DNA of 64,000 nt from Candidatus Hydrogenedentota bacterium (GTDB lineage Bacteria > Hydrogenedentota > Hydrogenedentia > Hydrogenedentales > JAEUWI01), in the NCBI GenBank assembly GCA_019637335.1, contig JAHBVV010000002.1, forward strand, positions 186,001 through 250,000, written 5' to 3'. Of this stretch, positions 58,431 through 64,000 are shown in pieces. Every line of letters starts with the position of its first letter. The stretch's first letter is position 1. The notes under the pieces were generated by a model. The model had not been told where the DNA came from and did no database searches. It saw nothing but the letters and a program-made list of their open reading frames with translations. Both the position numbers and the translations under genes were made by a program.

Positions 58431-60035
58431 TCAGGCCTTGCTGAGGGGCAGGAGCCGGGCCACCGCCTCGCCCGCGCCGGCGCCGCTGAGCACGGCGGTG
58501 ATGTGGTCGCCCCGGTGGAGCACGGTGTCGCCGTTGGGCAGGAGATCGTTGCCCTGGCGGGTAATGGTGACGAAGAGGCAGCGCGCGGGGAGCGGGAGCT
58601 CCTTGATCGCGTGGCCGTCCATCGCGGAGCCCTCCTGGACGACGAATTCGAGGAGCACCGGCTCGCGGTGCGCGGGGACGTCCGGCTGGCGCCGGTTGGT
58701 GTCGGCCTCCAGCAGGGCATCGTAGATCGGGGGCACGCGGAGCCGCTCCGCGACCATCATCGCGAAGAGCGACGCGGTGATGAGCGGCAGCAGCTGGTGG
58801 AAATCACCGGTCATTTCGAGGACGAGCACGATGCCGGTGATGGGCGCGCGCACGACGGCGGCGAAAAAGGCCGCCATGCCGATGGCGACGAAGCTCTCGG
58901 GGATGGGCGCGAGATCGGGTAGAAAGCCGGTCACGGCGATGCCGGTGATCATGCCGAGGCTGGCGCCCATCACGAGCATGGGCGCGAAGATGCCCCCCGG
59001 GACGCCGGCCGCGTAGCAGAGCACAGTCAGCAGGAACTTGCCGGCGAAGAGTACCGCGAGAAAGCCCATGAACTCGACGCCGGAAGCGCCGCCGTGCAGC
59101 AGGAGCTTGGTGACTTCGTGGCCGCCGCCGGCGATCTCGGGAAGCCACCACGCGGCGAGGCCCACGAGCAGGCCCACGGCGCCGGCGCGCTTCCAGGCGG
59201 GGATGGATCCGGGGCCGCTGGTGTATCGCTGGAGCAGCAGCAGCGAGCGCGAAAAGCCGCTCCCGAAGAAGCCCGCCAGCACGCCAATGGCCACGCAGAT
59301 GGGCAGCGAGGCCAGCGGCGCGGCGGGGAACCCGGAGGCGTCGAACACGTTGCCGCTGCCCCAGAAGTGCGCGCCCACGATATTCGCCACCACGGCGGCG
59401 ATGAGCGCCATGACGTAGGTCAGTGTGGAGAACTCGCGCTGGAGCTCCTCGATCGTGAAGATGAAGCCGGCCAGGGGCGCGTGGAAGGCCGCCGCAAGCC
59501 CGGCCCCCGCGCCGCACGCCATCAGGCGGGGGGCCGCTTTCGCGGGGACGCGCAACGTATCGGCGAGGAGCTTGCCGACGGCCGCGCCCATCTGCACGGT
59601 GGGGCCCTCGCGCCCCATCGAGAAGCCCGATCCGATCGCGAGCACGCCGCCCAGAAACTTCACCGGCAGGACCCGCCACCATCGCATCTCGCCTGCGTGC
59701 GCCAGGGCGCCCTTGACGTGGGGAATGCCGCTGCCGGCCGCCTCCGGCGCGAAGCGGGAGGTCATCCAGCCGGCGAGGGCGCCCAGCAAGCCGCCGGCGA
59801 GCATGGGTACGACCCAGCCGATGCCGGGATGCGTGGCGTGCAGCGTCTCCACGGTAAGCATGCGCGCGGTCTCAGCGACCACGAGGGCCTGTTGAAACAA
59901 CAGCGCGACCGCGCCGGCGAGCAGGCCGACCAGCGCCGCGCGAAAATACTGGTTGCGCCGGCGGTCGCGCATGACGTGCCAGCTCTGCAAGTTCTTCGAT
60001 TGTTCCAACGCCTGGCTCACCGTGTTTGTATTCAA
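58431..60035 (-). CDS. ClC-type chloride/proton antiporter with C-terminal TrkA-C domain
   Basis: The protein has 534 residues. ClC selectivity-filter motifs are present: GSGIPH near 101-106, GREGPTVQ near 143-150 (with the gating glutamate), and GGIFAPM near 350. The internal proton-glutamate of E. coli ClcA has a match in the FIFTIEELQ segment near 192. Residues about 455-530 form a TrkA-C-like regulatory domain (LPARCLFVTITRQGNDLLPNGDTVL). The gating glutamate suggests a 2 Cl-/H+ exchanger rather than a channel, as in ClcA. It is convergent with the RND operon (28 bp apart) with no terminator seen. Function in acid or ion homeostasis is inferred from family. Confidence 0.94.
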   Translation of the reverse strand: MNTNTVSQALEQSKNLQSWHVMRDRRRNQYFRAALVGLLAGAVALLFQQALVVAETARMLTVETLHATHPGIGWVVPMLAGGLLGALAGWMTSRFAPEAAGSGIPHVKGALAHAGEMRWWRVLPVKFLGGVLAIGSGFSMGREGPTVQMGAAVGKLLADTLRVPAKAAPRLMACGAGAGLAAAFHAPLAGFIFTIEELQREFSTLTYVMALIAAVVANIVGAHFWGSGNVFDASGFPAAPLASLPICVAIGVLAGFFGSGFSRSLLLLQRYTSGPGSIPAWKRAGAVGLLVGLAAWWLPEIAGGGHEVTKLLLHGGASGVEFMGFLAVLFAGKFLLTVLCYAAGVPGGIFAPMLVMGASLGMITGIAVTGFLPDLAPIPESFVAIGMAAFFAAVVRAPITGIVLVLEMTGDFHQLLPLITASLFAMMVAERLRVPPIYDALLEADTNRRQPDVPAHREPVLLEFVVQEGSAMDGHAIKELPLPARCLFVTITRQGNDLLPNGDTVLHRGDHITAVLSGAGAGEAVARLLPLSKA

Positions 60036-60194
60036 TGGGGTTCGGGAGCAAAAGATTTGGCCGGGAAACGTCCGGGAGTTGGGAGTGTACGCTATTTGGG
60101 GCGCTGGATGACAGTTTGGGCGGTTGGGGCCAGTGCAATCTCATTTAAACTTCCAACTCGAGCCGAGCGCCATTTGAATCATCTTCAATGTTAT

Positions 60195-60290
60195 AAAGGG
60201 CGCTTGTTGGAGCGCTGGCATTTCGCCCGCGGCGAATCCCTGACCTTGCCGGCAGAGATGCCGGCGCTCCAACACGCGCACTTTCGTTGA
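60195..60290. repeat. GCCGGCA-core element, variant
   Basis: GCCGGCAGAGATGCCGGCGC (60248-60267) is followed by TCCAACACGCGCAC, and is preceded by GTTGGAGCGCTGGCATTTCG. It belongs to the same family as clusters A and B. Confidence 0.7.
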
Positions 60291-60414
60291 TTCAAGGCTC
60301 TATATCGAGTCAATTTTACGCCCATATACCGAGATCGAGAATAAACGCGATTGCCCTGGCGTTGCGCCGGAGGCGTAGCCGCGCGCGGGAGGTGGTTCCG
60401 GTGACGATGGGTAG

Positions 60415-60722
60415 CGTTGCTCCAGGCACACGAACGCGCTAGGGCGCGATCGCGTGGCACGGGATGTGGGCTGGTCTGGCGGGGAGCACGGTGTCGTGGG
60501 GTCGGGAGACGTTGCCGGATCAGGCAGGATGCCCAACCTCCTGTTGAGCCGCTCGTGCGGGGTGTTGTTGGCGGAATTGGGTGTGCGTTGCTCCAGGCAC
60601 ACGAACGCGCTGGGGCGCGATCGCGGGGCACGGGGTGTGGGCTGTTCTGGCGGGGAGCACGGTGTCGTGGGGTCGGGAGACGTTGCCGGATCAGGCAGGA
60701 TGCCTAACCTCCTGTTGAGCGG
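60415..60722. repeat. Tandem repeat, period 171 bp, two copies
   Basis: Two nearly identical units start CGTTGCTCCAGGCACACGAA at 60415 and 60586. Both contain GGCGGGGAGCACGGTGTCGT and end with ATCAGGCAGGATGC-CCTCCTGTTGAGC. Small substitutions separate them. No gene is present in this 696-bp gap. Confidence 0.9.
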
Positions 60723-60731
60723 CGCTTCGGT

Positions 60732-61499
60732 TCACCGCCCCAGGCCGAATTCGGCCATTCCTCCCTCCTGCGCTTCCGCCGCTTCGTCGCGCAGTATGTC
60801 CATGGGGCGGTCGTGGGGGATATCCGGCAGGGCGATGGGGAAGTTGTTGTCGTGCCAATCCGGGATGAGCAGGAACTCTACCGTGCCGTCCATGAAGAGC
60901 ACGTTGCCTCCGCTGGGCACGTGGTTCGTGGAGGAGACGAGGTAGGTGTTGCCGGTATCCTCGGCGTGCTGAATGGTGATGTCCCAGAGGATCGGAATCC
61001 GCGGGATCGGGCGGCTTGGGTGGGGATAGGCCAGGGGGGCTTTTGTGTAGGCGCCGAGATAGTCGTAGCTCGCGCGGACGCTCGGGCTTTCCGGGCCGGC
61101 GGCGCCGGAACTCCTGGATCCGCCGTCCTTCCGGCCGCCGTCCAGTATCGCGGTCCAGACGATCGGTTCACCGGAATCCGATTCCAGCTGCGGCGGTTGC
61201 GTGTCCGACGGGCAGAAGAAAATCCCGTCCTCGGCCACGTACTCGCCACGGAGATCCAGCAGCGCGTCCGCGTTGCCGCCGCCCCCGCTCCAGGGAAGCT
61301 GGTAGTCGTGCTCTTCGGCGTACATCCGCAACGCGAGCCCGAGCTGGACCAGGTTGTTCATGCAGCTCGCGCGCCGGGCCGCCTCCCGCGCGCGGGCCAG
61401 GGCGGGCAGCAGGATGGCCGCGAGGATGCCGATCACGCCGATGACCACCAGCAACTCGATCAGGGTGAAGCCCCTGGACGTGCGATTGTTGCGGTTCAT
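60732..61499 (-). CDS. DUF1559-like prepilin-type (GspG-like) protein
   Basis: This 255-residue protein has the type III signal [20 protein letters not shown] (about 9-28). Cleavage should occur after the glycine, leaving F at the mature N-terminus with the Glu at position 5. The following helix and the C-terminal block [16 protein letters not shown] (near 200) are typical of the DUF1559 pseudopilin-like family expanded in Planctomycetes. It is the last gene of the minus-strand operon and overlaps the preceding gene by 4 nt (ATGA). It probably forms part of a type II secretion or pilus-like fibre. Confidence 0.88.
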   Translation of the reverse strand: MNRNNRTSRGFTLIELLVVIGVIGILAAILLPALARAREAARRASCMNNLVQLGLALRMYAEEHDYQLPWSGGGGNADALLDLRGEYVAEDGIFFCPSDTQPPQLESDSGEPIVWTAILDGGRKDGGSRSSGAAGPESPSVRASYDYLGAYTKAPLAYPHPSRPIPRIPILWDITIQHAEDTGNTYLVSSTNHVPSGGNVLFMDGTVEFLLIPDWHDNNFPIALPDIPHDRPMDILRDEAAEAQEGGMAEFGLGR

Positions 61500-61936
61500 G
61501 GCTGCGCTCCCTCGGCGGGTTCCAGGGCATAGGTAACGAGTCGCCCGCCCGTGACTGCAACGCGCGCGCGCAGCGTGACCTGCCCACTCTTCGGATCACC
61601 CGCGTCGAGCTGCGCCCCGGACGTCACCCGGAACGCGCCCGGGGTGTCGCCCGGTGTAATCTGGACTGTATACACGCCCGCGCCGAGCGGAACGCGATCC
61701 AGGACCGTCTCCGCCGCGCCACCGTCCCGCAGGAGCGCCAGGGCGTGGTCGATGCCCGCTTCCGCGATCTGGTGCGCCTGTTCCTGGCGCCAGGCGCGGT
61801 GTTCGCCCGCGAGATTGATGTGAATCTGCCGCCACAGCACGGCCGTGCCGAGGCTGAGCACGAATAGCACAACCAGCGCGAAGATCATGGCGCTGCCGCG
61901 CTGTGATCGCGTATTTCCTTTACCTTGCCGTCTCAT
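61496..61936 (-). CDS. PilX/GspK-like minor pseudopilin
   Basis: This 146-residue protein has a basic N-terminus (residues 1-14) followed by a hydrophobic helix at about 16-36 ([16 protein letters not shown]). The next segment ([21 protein letters not shown], near 52-72) is a typical minor-pilin helix. The N-terminus lacks the strict GFTLIE signal but has the shape of PilX/GspK proteins. It overlaps both neighbours by 4 nt in the operon, so translation is coupled. Function as a fibre-tip or minor subunit is inferred from position and shape. Confidence 0.75.
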   Translation of the reverse strand: MRRQGKGNTRSQRGSAMIFALVVLFVLSLGTAVLWRQIHINLAGEHRAWRQEQAHQIAEAGIDHALALLRDGGAAETVLDRVPLGAGVYTVQITPGDTPGAFRVTSGAQLDAGDPKSGQVTLRARVAVTGGRLVTYALEPAEGAQP

Positions 61937-62490
61937 GGCGTCGTCCCCCGCGGCGTCGCCGCTGTCCGGTGCATCCGGAAGCCGCGATCGCGCTCTCCGG
62001 ACTCCGGTTTTACCTGTATTTCCATATGCACCACCGGGCGCGCGCCGCTCTCGTCCACCTCAAACCGGAGATGGGCCAGCGGCTGCGCGCGGAACTGCAG
62101 GAAATCGCTCTCCAGCCCGGAATCGCCGTTGCGCAGGCGCAACACCCCGAAATGATCGCCGCCGTCCTCGCCCAGCTTGCCCAGCACGGCATAGTCGTAG
62201 CCCCAGCTCGGCGGCATGGCCAGGACGAGGGTGTCCTCGCCGGTCGTGTAGCTTCCGGCCGACACCGCGACGCCCGACGCCCGCCGGGTATAGGTGGTGA
62301 AGGCCTCCTGCACATCGCGCACCCCGGCGAGGCGGTCGAGGCTCAACGCCGCCGTGGCGGAGAGGCGCGCGCCGGTCATCAGCAGGCTGGCGAGGATGTT
62401 GATGGTCAACCCGAAGATGGCGACGTAGACCAGCATTTCCAGCAGGGTGAAGCCGCCGTTGGGCCGGCGCGATCGAAGGGCGGTGTTCAT
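61933..62490 (-). CDS. Prepilin-type GspJ/PulJ-like protein
   Basis: The protein has 185 residues. The type III signal NGGFTLLEMLVYVAIFGLTI (about 11-30) is clear, with cleavage expected after GG. The helix is followed by a beta-rich C-terminal domain with no motif I recognise beyond the general GspJ shape (DTLVLAMPPSWGYDYAVLG near 95). It overlaps the neighbouring prepilin genes by 4 nt on each side. Confidence 0.82.
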   Translation of the reverse strand: MNTALRSRRPNGGFTLLEMLVYVAIFGLTINILASLLMTGARLSATAALSLDRLAGVRDVQEAFTTYTRRASGVAVSAGSYTTGEDTLVLAMPPSWGYDYAVLGKLGEDGGDHFGVLRLRNGDSGLESDFLQFRAQPLAHLRFEVDESGARPVVHMEIQVKPESGERDRGFRMHRTAATPRGTTP

Positions 62491-62891
62491 GGCGCGCCTC
62501 CCGCGCCGCGAGCCGCGATGCGCGTCGTTAGCGACCGCGTAATCCAGCGACCGTGGCGGCTCTGCCAGCGGAGGCTCACGGTGACATCCTTCAGGCCCGC
62601 GACCGGACCCGGCGCCACGGCGACCGAGGCTTCGGGCGCGTGCAGCACTTCTTCCGGGACCGGCGCCGTGAACGCCATGCCGTCCGAGATCGCCTCAAAA
62701 GGCTGCGCGCGCAGGGTTTCCATTTCGCTGCGCAACACGGCCGACGCGGCGTCGTATTCGCGCATCACCATGATCTGTCCGATGCCCACACTGTAGAGCT
62801 GGATCGCGCCAAAGCCCGCCACCGTGATGACGAACAGCGCGCAGGTCAGCTCCAGGAGCGTGAAGCCGCTTTCTCGATTTCGGCGTCGCAT
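62487..62891 (-). CDS. Prepilin-type GspI/PilV-like protein
   Basis: The protein has 134 residues. The type III signal ESGFTLLELTCALFVITVAG (about 7-26) is followed by a helix with EYDAASAVLRSEMETLRAQP (near 40-60), where GspI/PilV proteins carry a similar AxxxAxxxxE pattern. The domain after that is short and beta-rich. It starts 10 bp after the GspF-like stop and overlaps the next gene by 4 nt. Confidence 0.82.
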   Translation of the reverse strand: MRRRNRESGFTLLELTCALFVITVAGFGAIQLYSVGIGQIMVMREYDAASAVLRSEMETLRAQPFEAISDGMAFTAPVPEEVLHAPEASVAVAPGPVAGLKDVTVSLRWQSRHGRWITRSLTTRIAARGAGGAP

Positions 62892-62901
62892 GGGTATCCT
62901 T

Positions 62902-64000
62902 TCACACGATCAGGCTGTCAAAAATGCTCGCCAGGGCTCCGAACGCGATCGTTTGCGCGCAGAGGGTGACGTAGCCCAGCAGGAACACGCCCAGGGGCAG
63001 CACCAGCGCCGCCAGCACCCGGATCTGGCGCTCGACCTGCCCGCGGTACAACAGGCCGACCTGTTCCAGGATTTCGGGCAGCTGGCCGGTGCGCTCGCCC
63101 GCCTCCATCAGTCCCGCGAAGGAATCTGGAATCAGGCGCCGCGAGCGCGTGCGCGCCAGGGCCTCCGCGGCGGAATCCCCCTGCTGGATGCGCGCCCGAA
63201 ACTTCTGGAGCCAGGCGCGGTAGGCCGGCAGCAATTCGCTTTCCATCACCTGGCTTAGCGCGCCATCCAGCGGCACGCCCGCCCGCAGCAGGCCGTGCAG
63301 CATGGACGCGATCAGGCCGAGGTTGTGGCGCACGACCATCGCGCGCACCCAGGGGATATAGAGCACGATGGTCGAAAGGCCACGGCTGGCCCAGCTCCGG
63401 CGCCCGCGAAAGCGTGCGAGTACCCGCCAGCAGACGTAGAGCGCCAGAAACGCGAGCAGCGGGCGCGACCAGGACGCGGCGGCCTCGGTCAGGGACGCCA
63501 GCGTGTCGAAACTCGGCAGAATGATGTTCAGAAAGCCCATTGCCCCGAAACTCGGGCGATAAACGGGGCCTTCCGGATGCAATTCGGTGAGGATTTCGAT
63601 CCAGACGGGCAGGACTTTCACGAGGAGGAAGCCCACAACGAGCGCCTGGGCCAGCAGGACAATCTTGATATAGAGCATGGTGAGCTTGAGTTGGCGGTGC
63701 AGCCCGAGCGAGGCGATCATGGCTTCGCTGAACTGCCCGAAAGCCCGATCCATGTTCCCCGTCGCCTCGCCCGCCTCGACCAGGTCCGCGAGGTGCTTCG
63801 GGAAGAAGCGCGGCAGCGAAGCGACGGCGTCGGAGAGGGACATGCCGCCCGAGAGCCGGTGCTCCAGCGCAAGAAACACCGCCAGGCGGCTGCTCCGGTT
63901 GAGCGCGAAGCGCCAGATCGCCCAGCCGCCCAGCAGCACGAGCATCACCGCCATGGCGATCGCGCGGCCGCTCCCCAGTCCTTCGGGCTCCAGCGCGATG
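62902..64000 (-). CDS. Type II secretion system F protein (GspF/PilC-like), cut by right edge
   Basis: The frame is open from the right edge to the stop at 62902, so the start may lie beyond the window; the first in-window ATG is at 63954. Two T2SSF domains are visible: one beginning LSGGMSLSDAVASLP (about 37 residues after that ATG) and one with GLLRAGVPLDGALSQ (near 220). Membrane helices lie near 110-135, 155-185 and 320-345. GspF is the inner-membrane platform protein of type II secretion or type IV pilus systems. It heads the visible part of an operon with four prepilin-like genes; the ATPase and secretin genes are not in the window. Confidence 0.9.
   Translation of the reverse strand, partial: IALEPEGLGSGRAIAMAVMLVLLGGWAIWRFALNRSSRLAVFLALEHRLSGGMSLSDAVASLPRFFPKHLADLVEAGEATGNMDRAFGQFSEAMIASLGLHRQLKLTMLYIKIVLLAQALVVGFLLVKVLPVWIEILTELHPEGPVYRPSFGAMGFLNIILPSFDTLASLTEAAASWSRPLLAFLALYVCWRVLARFRGRRSWASRGLSTIVLYIPWVRAMVVRHNLGLIASMLHGLLRAGVPLDGALSQVMESELLPAYRAWLQKFRARIQQGDSAAEALARTRSRRLIPDSFAGLMEAGERTGQLPEILEQVGLLYRGQVERQIRVLAALVLPLGVFLLGYVTLCAQTIAFGALASIFDSLIV

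Noticed and set aside
54896-58720. 1274-codon minus-strand frame opposite the RND permease
   Set aside because: It is antisense to a confidently identified RND gene; its His/Arg/Gln-rich composition shows no domain.

Overview
The window is GC-rich bacterial chromosome. Its gene content points to a Planctomycetes/Hydrogenedentota-like lineage. This is inferred from family content, not from a phylogeny. The indicators are a paired PSD1-type cytochrome protein and DUF1501 protein, a DUF1080 protein, a large secreted protein with a glycine-glutamate repeat, sialidase-like BNR proteins, a DUF1559-like pseudopilin and a CBM6-type secreted protein. Most genes start with ATG behind a readable Shine-Dalgarno sequence, and many operons use 4-nt ATGA stop/start overlaps. 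No phage, CRISPR array or rRNA is visible.

Layout, left part. 1-5.9 kb: a response regulator-sensor protein cut by the left edge, then the PSD1/DUF1501 pair. 5.9-9.3 kb: a minus-strand operon of secreted esterase, Nudix hydrolase, nicotinamidase and nicotinate phosphoribosyltransferase (NAD salvage). 9.5-13.1 kb: a transposase remnant and a DUF1080 gene lying between two large hairpin-rich repeat clusters. 13.2-21.6 kb: a five-gene MoxR/DUF58/BatA/vWA cluster behind a good sigma70-like promoter, with a dispersed repeat inside the operon. 21.9-25.8 kb: an InaA-like kinase, tRNA-Ser(UGA), an FkbM methyltransferase with an unexplained N-terminal half, and an SDR oxidoreductase. 25.8-28.2 kb: an AT-richer island with three unrecognised genes and a gene remnant. 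28.3-31.7 kb: eukaryotic-type isoleucyl-tRNA synthetase.

Layout, right part. 31.7-33.3 kb: repeats only. 33.3-35.3 kb: a CBM6-like secreted protein and a TPR membrane protein. 35.6-39.8 kb: a 1,389-residue multidomain secreted protein with a (GE)60 tract. 39.9-41.2 kb: rplJ-rplL with an L10 leader, separated from the usual rplKA and rpoBC. 41.2-48.6 kb: secreted glycoside hydrolase, phosphatase, aldo/keto reductase and two sialidase-like proteins. 49.1-51.3 kb: two uncharacterised proteins. 52.0-58.4 kb: a TetR-TolC-HlyD-RND efflux operon. 58.4-60.0 kb: a ClC chloride transporter. 60.7-64.0 kb: a type II secretion/pilus-like operon running off the right edge.

The two strongest leads are the three-gene cassette at 26.4-28.2 kb and the RND pump that lacks the canonical proton-relay residues. 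The window is also unusually rich in several families of dispersed, hairpin-forming and tandem noncoding repeats.
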